Under the pieces are notes generated by a model, which saw only the letters and a program-made list of their open reading frames with translations, had not been told where the DNA came from and made no database searches. A stretch of 44,464 nucleotides of DNA from Fibrobacter sp. (GTDB lineage Bacteria > Fibrobacterota > Fibrobacteria > Fibrobacterales > Fibrobacteraceae): contig JAGCPZ010000022.1 in NCBI GenBank assembly GCA_017965445.1, forward strand, positions 1-44,464, read 5' to 3'. This document shows, piece by piece, positions 33,678 through 41,221 of this stretch. Position 1 is the stretch's first letter, and each line of letters starts with the position of its first letter. Both the position numbers and the translations under genes were made by a program.

Positions 33678-36201
33678 CTTCAGACAAAAAAATAGCAGAT
33701 TCAGCAAGACGTGGATTGTAACAATCCTCGCCTTCTGTTCGCTGTTTTCGAGTCTCGCTTTCGCAAACAAGATGGCATCCCAGCTGCAAGAGGCCATCTA
33801 CCTTTTCGAAATGAAGGGCGAGGTCGATGATGCCATTAGGCTTCTTGAAAAAATTTCACGCCAAGGAGATTCCGACGACAAGGAAACCGCATTTTTCTAT
33901 CTCGGAAAAATCTACGATCTCGCCAACAACAAAGCACAGGCAAACCACTTCTACAACCGTAGCCAGGCCATAAACAAGACGACAAGCAAGGCCTATTGGC
34001 TTGCCGAACGTGATGCCGCTACCAGTTTTTCCCCGGAAAGGCTATTACAGAAGACATTCTCTTTCCGCAGCCCCATCCATAAATTCTTTGACGGGAAAAA
34101 CGCCAACATACTATTCGAAAACGGGCACATCGCCAAAATCGAAGACGGGAAGATTACAGAAATTCCGGCCACATTGGGCGAAGACAACCAACTTTTGCAC
34201 ATCGATTCCGACGGAATGTGGTATCAAAATGCCACTCGCGATTCCGTATTTTACAAGCCACACAGTTCGCCGAAACAAGAGAAGTCATACAACATCAGGA
34301 ACATCACGCAATTCGCGGCAAACAATAACGAAGCGCTTGCCATGACGGACAGAGCCATCTACATTCTCGACCGCAAAGGGACCATCGTCAAAGGCAACAA
34401 CGACTTCAATTCCTGCCAAATTCAACAAGAAACCTTTATCGACAATTATTTTATCATCAACTGTCCCGACAACGCCCTCCACTTCATTTCAACTACATCG
34501 GCTACAGAAACTTTCACAATTGCCCAGTACGACATTATCCAGCAGACATTCGTCAACAACGGCTATATTTATCTCGTTTCGGGAAACAACCTTTTCTGTT
34601 ATTCGCAACAGAACCCCAAGACGCCACTGTGGAAAAACAGTGTCGGAAACGTCGAAAGCATCCAATCCTTCGAGAACCATATCGTCACGCTAGAAGCTTC
34701 CGGAAAAATCACCCTTTACGACCAAGCCACAGGCGCAGTCCTTTCAAGCATCCGCGCCAACGCCTCGAACATGTATCCGCTTGCACAAGGGACTCTCGGG
34801 CTTTTCTCAAACGAAGGTTCAGTCATCACGGTCGATACGCTGCTCCGCCCCCTGTGGAGTTTCAACTTTGCAAAATCCCCCTTAGCGCGCCCCATTACCA
34901 AGAACAAGTCCATCTACATTCCTTTTAGCGACAGGAAGGTTTTTGCCATCGATGCGCACTTCTACGGACAACGTCCGCTATACACAAGCAAACTCGCATC
35001 GAAAGCCATTCTACAGGCAAAGCAAGGCTATTGGGACAACATCAACCCCATTCTCGATTCAATTCTAAAGAACGAACCCGGCAACGCCGAAGCGCATTTT
35101 CTCAAGGCATTAAATCTGGAACAAAAGCACTCCCCCGAAAGGGAACGCCAGATGGCATGGGCCGAAGCGGTTCGACTTTCCATCGGAAGTCCGCAAATAG
35201 CAAACACCGTTCTAAGCCATTACAGCAAGGTCATCGGAGCACTTTTCGTGAGCCCGCTAAGCATTTCGCCCAAGACCATGTACCCGCAGTTCCTGGGTTC
35301 CAAAAAGAACCTTTACACGGTCGATCCCGCAACGGAACAGCTGATATGCATCAACGCCGAAACTGGCGAACAGCGCTGGAGCAAGTATATCGGAAAAATC
35401 GGAAACGCCCCCGTGATACAGTCCGACGAAAATGCAATCGTCATTTCGACAGGCTACCAGATGAACATCTACGACATGAACAAGGACGCCTTCAACAAGC
35501 CGCTGCAGCTGCCTGGGAAAGCGTTCAACTTCACGATGTCCAGCGACTTTATTTACGTTTCCACCTGGAACGGGTTCCTGCTCAAGATTTCACGTGCGAC
35601 AAACACCATCGCATGGTCCCGCAAGGTCTATGCCATGCCTTTCCATGTGGTCAAGTTCCCGCGCTACCTGCAGCTCTGCAACTTGGACGGAGAACTGATA
35701 CGCTTAAATGACGATACCGGGCTTGCCATCGAGAAAACCACGAACAGAGTCCAAGTCAACATAACCAGCATGGACGGCCTCGATTCGACACTTGTCCTTG
35801 TTACGAGTACGAACAAGCTTTTCCTGCAAAACACCAAGAAAAAAGATTTCAGCCCGACACAAGTCCTTATGGAATATCCCATCGTCTCCATGCAGGTATT
35901 CAGGGACCAAAACGACGACAAAATCATCCTCTCGCTATCGGATCAGTCCATCCTGCTTTACTCCAGCATCGGGACTCCCCTCTGGAAATACCAAGGCAAA
36001 AAATCCATATTCTCCAAGCCGTTCATTTACGACGGGAAAGCTTGGATAGACCAGGGGAACGAACTTATCGCCCTTTCTCTCAAGGATGGAAAAATCGTCA
36101 AGACGTTCAACACACCTGGTGGAGCAGGTACACCCTTTATTTTGAACCACACTTTGTTCAGTGCGTCCCCTAAGCGGGTCCTTTACGGATTCCCGCTCTA
36201 A
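33670..36201 (+). CDS. Secreted TPR / beta-propeller protein
   Basis: This 843-aa protein starts inside the end of the regulator gene (eight-base overlap). A hydrophobic segment near residues 15-33 acts as signal peptide or anchor. About 38-115 has two TPR-like hairpins (LQEAIYLFEMKGEVDDAIRL, FFYLGKIYDLANNKAQANHF). The rest is rich in PQQ/WD-type blades: LFCYSQQNPKTPLWKNS, ITLYDQATGAVLSS, LICINAETGEQRWSKYIG and LIALSLKDGKIVKTF. A second TPR-like insert (about 445-520) splits the blades into two propellers. Such proteins act as outer-membrane or periplasmic assembly or sensing scaffolds. Being translationally coupled to a two-component system is unusual and suggests it helps detect or relay the signal (inference). 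Confidence 0.8.
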   Translation: MRNFRQKNSRFSKTWIVTILAFCSLFSSLAFANKMASQLQEAIYLFEMKGEVDDAIRLLEKISRQGDSDDKETAFFYLGKIYDLANNKAQANHFYNRSQAINKTTSKAYWLAERDAATSFSPERLLQKTFSFRSPIHKFFDGKNANILFENGHIAKIEDGKITEIPATLGEDNQLLHIDSDGMWYQNATRDSVFYKPHSSPKQEKSYNIRNITQFAANNNEALAMTDRAIYILDRKGTIVKGNNDFNSCQIQQETFIDNYFIINCPDNALHFISTTSATETFTIAQYDIIQQTFVNNGYIYLVSGNNLFCYSQQNPKTPLWKNSVGNVESIQSFENHIVTLEASGKITLYDQATGAVLSSIRANASNMYPLAQGTLGLFSNEGSVITVDTLLRPLWSFNFAKSPLARPITKNKSIYIPFSDRKVFAIDAHFYGQRPLYTSKLASKAILQAKQGYWDNINPILDSILKNEPGNAEAHFLKALNLEQKHSPERERQMAWAEAVRLSIGSPQIANTVLSHYSKVIGALFVSPLSISPKTMYPQFLGSKKNLYTVDPATEQLICINAETGEQRWSKYIGKIGNAPVIQSDENAIVISTGYQMNIYDMNKDAFNKPLQLPGKAFNFTMSSDFIYVSTWNGFLLKISRATNTIAWSRKVYAMPFHVVKFPRYLQLCNLDGELIRLNDDTGLAIEKTTNRVQVNITSMDGLDSTLVLVTSTNKLFLQNTKKKDFSPTQVLMEYPIVSMQVFRDQNDDKIILSLSDQSILLYSSIGTPLWKYQGKKSIFSKPFIYDGKAWIDQGNELIALSLKDGKIVKTFNTPGGAGTPFILNHTLFSASPKRVLYGFPL

Positions 36202-36286
36202 TTTAGAGTATAGTAAACTAAAAATTATTGGTCACTTTCACAAAATCGCACTACTTTTTTGAATAGGTTTTGCAGGAAATAGAATA

Positions 36287-38086
36287 ATGGTTAGCGTCAA
36301 GAAACTCGTCACCTTGTGCAGTCTCTCCCTCGTGACTGCGTTTGCAGTCGTAGGCTGCAAGGACGAAGTTTCGAAGGAGTCCAAGGACGAGATTTCGAAG
36401 GGGAACAAAGGCGCGCTTCCAGAATTTCCGCGAAACGAAACTCTTTATATTGGCGGTTTCGACTGGGCTCCCCCCACGACGTTCAACCCGCTGGACCCCG
36501 ACCCGAACTTTCCAACGGACGGGAACATCCGCGTCATGTACGAATCGCTCCTCGCCTACAACCAGCTTACGGGCAAACTAGACCCCATGCTTGCCGATTC
36601 GTTCAGCAGGACCGATTCGAGCATCACGGTTCACCTGGACACATGCGCAAAGTGGAACAACGGCGAAAAAGTCACCCCCGACGACGTAATTTACACGTTC
36701 AAGCTGGATTCCATCCTCCCGACATCCCACCACAACAACTGGAAATTCATCAAGACGGTAACAAACGACGGGAACAACAACATCACGTTCCACCTGACAG
36801 CAAACAGGAACCCGCTCATTGTCCTGAACGCCATCGCCGAAACATCGATTATTCCCAAGTCGGTGTTCGAGCCGCTCATCAAGTCGGCCAAGAACGGCAA
36901 GGGCTACAATATGGACAAAATTCTCGTGTTCAAGAACGATTCACTTCCGGTCGCTTCGGGTCCATACATCCTAAAGAAATACTCACCAGACCAGATTGTA
37001 CTGGAACGCTCTGAAAACTACTGGCGCCAAAGCAAGCTCGACGGAAAGAAGCCCGCCCCCAAGTACATCATCCATTCCATCTACAACGGTAACGACAACT
37101 TCAACAGCGCCATGGTCCGCGGAAACCTCGATGTTTCGTCCATCTACTTGCCCAGGATCTGGGAAAAATCAAAAGACAGCATCCGCGCCTGGAGCCGCGA
37201 TGAACCCTACCAGCTCCCGACAACCATTACGTCCCTAGTCATTGCCACCCAAAAGGAACCCTTCAACAAGGTCGAATTCAGACGCGCCCTAGCGCACGCC
37301 ATAGACCTCGACAAAATCAAGGCCCGCGCATTTTCGAACTACACGCCGACCGTGCAGCCCGGATTTATACTCCCCTTCGGTCCCGAAGGAAAATACTTCA
37401 ACAAAGAAGAAGCCGAGCTCTACGGTTACAGATATAACACCGACAAGGCACGGGGAATACTCCGCAAAGCAGGCTTCTCGTGGAATTCCAAAGGGCAGCT
37501 TCTAGACAAGAAAAAAAAGCCCGTCCGTACCATTTCCGTCGAATGCCCACAAGGCTGGACCGATTGGGAAGACGCCATCAACATCATTGTCGAATCCTTC
37601 GCCCAAATCGGAATTACGGCTGTCCCCAAATTTGTGGATTACGGGACATGGGACTTGGACCTCCGCCGAGGCACATTCGACCTCGCCATGAAGACGCCGC
37701 CTTCGGAACACTCCATTGCAAACCCTTGGAACAGGTTCTACCAATTCATGACCAGCAACGCCTACAAGCCCATCGGCGAGGAATCGTTCGCAAACCACGG
37801 ACGTTTCCAGAACGCCGCAATAAACGCCCTTTTAAACAAAATTCCGACAATTACAAACGAAACCGAGCTCATACAGGCCTACCAGGAACTCAACAAGCAA
37901 TTCATGCTCACGGTTCCTGTTATCCCCATCATGTATAGGCCATCAACCTACTACCAGTTTTCGACGAAACACTGGACGAACTTCCCTACGGCAGAAAACC
38001 CCTACGCACCGCCCAATAATCTCATTGTCGCCGCAGGAGTTACCGCCCTTTGGGAGATAAAATCGGTCGATAAACAGGGTAATTAA
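36287..38086 (+). CDS. Oligopeptide-type ABC substrate-binding lipoprotein (SBP_bac_5)
   Basis: This 599-aa protein has a lipobox ending VVGC (Cys24), then a short doubled linker (KDEVSKESKDEISKGNK). Family 5 binding-protein features follow: FNPLDPDPNFPTDGNIRVMYESL, the signature WNNGEKVTPDDVIYTFKL, PVASGPYILKKYSPDQIVLER and VEFRRALAHAIDLDKI. Members bind oligopeptides, nickel or oligosaccharides. No permease or ATPase gene is next to it, so the ligand and partner system are unknown; in fibre degraders both peptides and cello-oligosaccharides are possible. AGGAAATAGAATA precedes the ATG. It ends 60 bases before pssA. Confidence 0.88.
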   Translation: MVSVKKLVTLCSLSLVTAFAVVGCKDEVSKESKDEISKGNKGALPEFPRNETLYIGGFDWAPPTTFNPLDPDPNFPTDGNIRVMYESLLAYNQLTGKLDPMLADSFSRTDSSITVHLDTCAKWNNGEKVTPDDVIYTFKLDSILPTSHHNNWKFIKTVTNDGNNNITFHLTANRNPLIVLNAIAETSIIPKSVFEPLIKSAKNGKGYNMDKILVFKNDSLPVASGPYILKKYSPDQIVLERSENYWRQSKLDGKKPAPKYIIHSIYNGNDNFNSAMVRGNLDVSSIYLPRIWEKSKDSIRAWSRDEPYQLPTTITSLVIATQKEPFNKVEFRRALAHAIDLDKIKARAFSNYTPTVQPGFILPFGPEGKYFNKEEAELYGYRYNTDKARGILRKAGFSWNSKGQLLDKKKKPVRTISVECPQGWTDWEDAINIIVESFAQIGITAVPKFVDYGTWDLDLRRGTFDLAMKTPPSEHSIANPWNRFYQFMTSNAYKPIGEESFANHGRFQNAAINALLNKIPTITNETELIQAYQELNKQFMLTVPVIPIMYRPSTYYQFSTKHWTNFPTAENPYAPPNNLIVAAGVTALWEIKSVDKQGN

Positions 38087-38120
38087 TAAAAAAGTTCTCA
38101 TTCTCTCCAAAAAAAATTAT

Positions 38121-38142
38121 CTTTAGCTCGTTATCTAAAGGA
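38121..38142 (+). promoter_or_regulatory. Hairpin overlapping the pssA ribosome binding site
   Basis: CTTTAG (38121-38126) can pair with CTAAAG (38135-38140), which overlaps AAAGGAG (38137-38143), the ribosome binding site four bases before the ATG. It could limit translation, or be a chance match. Confidence 0.35.
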
Positions 38143-38146
38143 GTAC

Positions 38147-38947
38147 ATGGTGCAAAAGCTACGTTATATTCTGCCAAACACATTCACAAGCCTGAACTTT
38201 TTGCTGGGTGTTTTTTCCATTTGCTGGACAACTGGAGCATTCAGTTCTTTCAGTACGGCAGACCAAATCCGCATGGGTGCCTACTTTGTCATGTTGTGTG
38301 CCCTTTTTGACAAGCTTGACGGCTTCGCAGCCCGCCTTGTGAACGCCAGTTCCGAATTCGGCGCCCAGTTCGACAGCCTCGCCGACTTGATTGCGTTCGG
38401 CCTTGCCCCGGCATTCTGCTTTTTCTTCTCCTACAAGATTTACGCTCCGGAATGGTTCCAGAACCACGGTCTCCTGATGACAATAGCTCTTGCCATCTAC
38501 GTGCTCTGTGCCGCCATGCGCCTTGCCAAGTACAACGCCTGCGACTCAGACACATACCATCACCATTTCTCCGGGTTACCCTCTACGTTCGCGGGTATGG
38601 TCAACGCAACGCTTATCGTATTCCTCATGACCAAGAATGCTTTTGCCGATTCCAGTTCGTTCCTCTTCTGGCTTCCGATGATTGTGTTTGTCGCCACCGG
38701 ATTCCTGATGGTAAGCCCGCTGTTCCTCCCGAAGCTCCAGCCGCGCAAGAACAAGGCCTTCAACATTTTCCAAATTGTGCTGATTTTGCTCACCTACGTT
38801 GCCGGAATTCTCTTCTACAACCCGAAGGTGCCGTACATCCTTGAATACCTGCTCCTCCTCGGCGCAAGCTACATGCTGATCGGTTTCGGTGTGGGTCTAG
38901 CCTACCGCAAGCAGATTATCGAAGAAGCGAAAGCGGGCAAAAAGTAA
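38147..38947 (+). CDS. pssA: CDP-diacylglycerol-serine O-phosphatidyltransferase
   Basis: This 266-aa membrane enzyme carries the CDP-alcohol phosphotransferase motif FDKLDGFAARLVNAS...FGAQFDSLAD, with the four Asp at 55, 58, 76 and 80. It has about seven to eight hydrophobic spans, as usual for bacterial type II PssA. N-terminal LRYILPNTFTSLNFLLG and the following FGLAPAF are typical of PssA rather than PgsA. It makes phosphatidylserine from CDP-diacylglycerol and serine, the precursor of phosphatidylethanolamine. No psd gene is adjacent. It ends before a REP-like half element and a terminator. Confidence 0.92.
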   Translation: MVQKLRYILPNTFTSLNFLLGVFSICWTTGAFSSFSTADQIRMGAYFVMLCALFDKLDGFAARLVNASSEFGAQFDSLADLIAFGLAPAFCFFFSYKIYAPEWFQNHGLLMTIALAIYVLCAAMRLAKYNACDSDTYHHHFSGLPSTFAGMVNATLIVFLMTKNAFADSSSFLFWLPMIVFVATGFLMVSPLFLPKLQPRKNKAFNIFQIVLILLTYVAGILFYNPKVPYILEYLLLLGASYMLIGFGVGLAYRKQIIEEAKAGKK

Positions 38948-38979
38948 TCGGTAGATTTTAGAACTTAAAGCCTAGAATC

Positions 38980-39008
38980 GTCATCCTGAGTGCAACGAAG
39001 GATCCAGT
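38980..39008. repeat. REP-like half element after pssA
   Basis: GTCATCCTGAGTGCAACGAA continues to GGATCCAGT. It is the same type as the 13466-13539 element (GTCATGTTGAGCAACGCGAA ... CATCCAGT). Confidence 0.7.
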
Positions 39009-39020
39009 AGAATTTAAAGA

Positions 39021-39053
39021 GAAATGCCCGCCGTGAGCGGGCATTTCTTTTTT
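39021..39053 (+). terminator. Rho-independent terminator after pssA
   Basis: GAAATGCCCGC (39021-39031) pairs perfectly with GCGGGCATTTC (39037-39047) around CGTGA, followed by TTTTTT. Confidence 0.93.
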
Positions 39054-39071
39054 ATAGCCACCAGAAGTGTA

Positions 39072-39767
39072 TTAGCGCGACTCTACGACTTCCAGCCATT
39101 CCGCAAAAGCACAGCCATAGCGGTCGAACAGGTGTTCCAACGACATCCGCGGGAGTTCCAATGTCACACATTCGATTCCACGCTCAACGCACCACGTTCC
39201 AAGGCTCCCTGGAGTCTTGTAGCCGATATCCGGCACCCAGGGCAAGTTGAACACCCCAATCAAGTCTTCGACAAGCGTTGTCTTTTGCGGAGCATCAATG
39301 CAACCCATCGGCGCATGCATCGAAAGAATCGATCTCGGTTTCAGTTTCTCAATTAAGGCGACAAGCGCTTGCGTCTCCGGTTCACTCTCCGCAGTAACCC
39401 CTGACGACAACATCGTGTCGCGAGGCGCTTCGAGGATAGAACGGGAACCGACTTTAGCCGTCGAGAAGTTTTCCGTTTTAAAATTGCGATTCAAATCAAC
39501 GCCATTTGCGTTACCGCGTGTCCCAAGAGCAACCCCGTCCGGATTGGCACACAAAATAAAAGCCACCGAGTCGAAGTTTTCGCCGAACGCCCGCAGTACA
39601 CGACTCAAGAGGAACGTCGTCTCCGGTTCCTCACCGTGAATTCCGGCAATCACGAGCAATTGGCATTCGCGCTTGCTAGGGAAATACAAAAGCGGAGAGC
39701 CGAGCGTCGTTCGGCCGTAATTGGAAGATTTCAAACGAATTATACCGCGAGATTCAGGAGAAAACAT
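39072..39767 (-). CDS. MpaA-like murein peptide amidase (M14 carboxypeptidase family)
   Basis: The start MFSPESRG at 39767 is preferred: extending the frame upstream only adds translated repeat (His/Thr/Pro words). The 231-aa product has the M14 zinc site GIHGEEPET (His44, Glu47) with second His151 in SMHAP, the substrate-binding block NPDGVALGTRGNANGVDLNRNF and the catalytic Glu204 in VTLELPR. E. coli MpaA cleaves gamma-D-Glu-meso-Dap in murein tripeptide in the cytoplasm. There is no signal peptide here either. It follows the VanY-like gene and ruvC on the same strand, so a role in recycling wall peptides fits. Confidence 0.85.
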   Translation of the reverse strand: MFSPESRGIIRLKSSNYGRTTLGSPLLYFPSKRECQLLVIAGIHGEEPETTFLLSRVLRAFGENFDSVAFILCANPDGVALGTRGNANGVDLNRNFKTENFSTAKVGSRSILEAPRDTMLSSGVTAESEPETQALVALIEKLKPRSILSMHAPMGCIDAPQKTTLVEDLIGVFNLPWVPDIGYKTPGSLGTWCVERGIECVTLELPRMSLEHLFDRYGCAFAEWLEVVESR

Positions 39768-39768
39768 A

Positions 39769-39828
39769 GGGAGTGTGGTGTGTGGGGTGTGGAGTGTGAA
39801 GTGTGGAATGTGAGGTGTGGAGTGAGGC
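39769..39828. repeat. Short-period repeat just upstream of the mpaA-like start
   Basis: About 60 bases of degenerate words such as GTGTGGAGTGTGAAGTGTGG, with an 8-10 base period, end one base before the start codon. No ribosome binding site is present there. A related G/T-rich word set in reverse continues to 39895. Confidence 0.75.
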
Positions 39829-39888
39829 AATCAAATTCATCCCCCCAAAAGAGCTTTAGCTCCGACCCCATACCTCAAGCCCACAACC

Positions 39889-40557
39889 TCAAACAAAATA
39901 CGGATAAATATATTCCTCCGCTAGTTCGGGGAGTCGTGCGAGCACTACGCGTTTGCATTCCATGTCGGAACGTTCGTAAATGTTTCGCAGAACATCCAGC
40001 GAAAAATGTTCCAACCGTTTGCGCGATGTGGGCAAGTGCGCGATATGCCAGCCCTCCGGCTTGATTTTTCCGCGACCGGGAACAAACACACGGCTAAACC
40101 CAAACGATGTCCCCGACTCCATGCGCGCAGTCAAAAAAGCGTGGAACTTCGCGAACATGCCATCGCACTCCGCAGGCGTGAGCTGCACTTCGTACCCTTC
40201 CGGGCACGCAGCGCCATCGACCACGTCGATGTCCGTCCCCAAATGGTGACGGCTCGCCCCCGGCAGCGCCGACCACGTGAGAATCGCATACATCAATTCC
40301 TCTTCGTCCGTCGGGCGTTCCATCCGCTCCCCTGTCTCCGACAAAAGCGGGAGCTCGCCTCGCGCCTTGCGATTCCAAATGGAGAGTTGCTTTTCGAACG
40401 TGCGATACGCCGATTCCACGCGGAGTTCAAATCCGTTCGCCTTGGCAACTTCCGCCAAAGCCTGCAAATCACCGACAATTTCCCTTTCCACAAAGTATCC
40501 CGGCTGGAACTCAACTAAATCGGGAGTTCCAAGACCATAGGGCAACAAATCCGTCAT
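39889..40557 (-). CDS. VanY-like D-Ala-D-Ala carboxypeptidase (peptidase M15B)
   Basis: This 222-aa protein carries the M15B zinc motif SRHHLGTDID (Ser102, His104, Gly107, Asp111) and EGWHIAHLP (Glu168, His171), plus the substrate region ESAYRTFEKQ. Such enzymes trim the terminal D-Ala from wall peptides. No signal peptide or membrane anchor is visible, so it may act in the cytoplasm on recycled peptides, unlike classical membrane VanY. Its ATG overlaps the ruvC stop (ATGA), so the two are translationally coupled. It is followed on the same strand by the MpaA-like gene after a 121-base repeat-rich gap. Confidence 0.85.
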   Translation of the reverse strand: MTDLLPYGLGTPDLVEFQPGYFVEREIVGDLQALAEVAKANGFELRVESAYRTFEKQLSIWNRKARGELPLLSETGERMERPTDEEELMYAILTWSALPGASRHHLGTDIDVVDGAACPEGYEVQLTPAECDGMFAKFHAFLTARMESGTSFGFSRVFVPGRGKIKPEGWHIAHLPTSRKRLEHFSLDVLRNIYERSDMECKRVVLARLPELAEEYIYPYFV

Positions 40558-41126
40558 TGCACCGTCCCTCCCATCTTTTCAATCAGGTCTTTCCACTGCT
40601 TTACCGAAGCTTTTTTCTTCCTAGCAGGGGCCTTTTTTTTCACAAGCGCCTGCGCGAGGGGCGCCGGGTTTGCATGAGTCCACGCAATGGCAAGGGCATC
40701 CGTCGCGTCCAGCGGGAGTTCCGCTGCCGCGATTCCAAGACGAGCAAAAACCATGTTTGCCACCTGTTCCTTTGACGCAGCCCCGTCTCCCGTAACCGCC
40801 TGCTTCACGACTCGCGGCGGGTATTCCTCGTACGTCATCCCGCGACGGCGACACGCCACAAGAACCGCCCCGCGGATATGTCCCAGCACAAGGGCGCTTT
40901 TCACGTTTTTCGCGAAAAAGACGCCTTCCATTGCCAAAGCATCCGGATGGTAATGGTCTAGGCGCTCTTCCAGTTCCGAAACAATATGCACTAGCCTATC
41001 TTCAAGATTTTTAGTGGCTTTTGCATGGAACGTGCCATATTCGAGCACCTGAACTTGATTGCCCGTCTTTTTCAAAAAAGCGTAGCCGGTCGTTATGGAC
41101 CCCGGATCGATACCTAGAATAACCAT
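40554..41126 (-). CDS. ruvC: Holliday junction resolvase RuvC
   Basis: This 190-aa protein has the four catalytic acids of RuvC: Asp7 (GIDPGSITTGYA), Glu67 (MEGVFFAKN), Asp140 and Asp143 (DATDALAIAW). RuvC cuts four-way junctions in homologous recombination together with RuvAB. A Lys-rich extension (KKKAPARKKKASVKQ) at the C terminus goes beyond the E. coli enzyme and probably aids DNA binding. ruvAB are not adjacent; instead it overlaps a peptidase gene. The start is divergent from the primase-helicase gene across 95 AT-rich bases. Confidence 0.95.
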   Translation of the reverse strand: MVILGIDPGSITTGYAFLKKTGNQVQVLEYGTFHAKATKNLEDRLVHIVSELEERLDHYHPDALAMEGVFFAKNVKSALVLGHIRGAVLVACRRRGMTYEEYPPRVVKQAVTGDGAASKEQVANMVFARLGIAAAELPLDATDALAIAWTHANPAPLAQALVKKKAPARKKKASVKQWKDLIEKMGGTVQ

Positions 41127-41221
41127 GACTCAAAAAATAGATAAAGAATTACAATTTTTTTTGAAAAAAAACACTATTTACGGGAGCGTTCTTTATTAGA
41201 TTTCTTAATATGGAGGCTACC

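Noticed and set aside
39768..39830. N-terminal extension of the MpaA-like protein (His/Thr/Pro-rich)
   Set aside because: It is only the translation of a short-period DNA repeat and precedes the conserved domain; ATG 39767 suffices.
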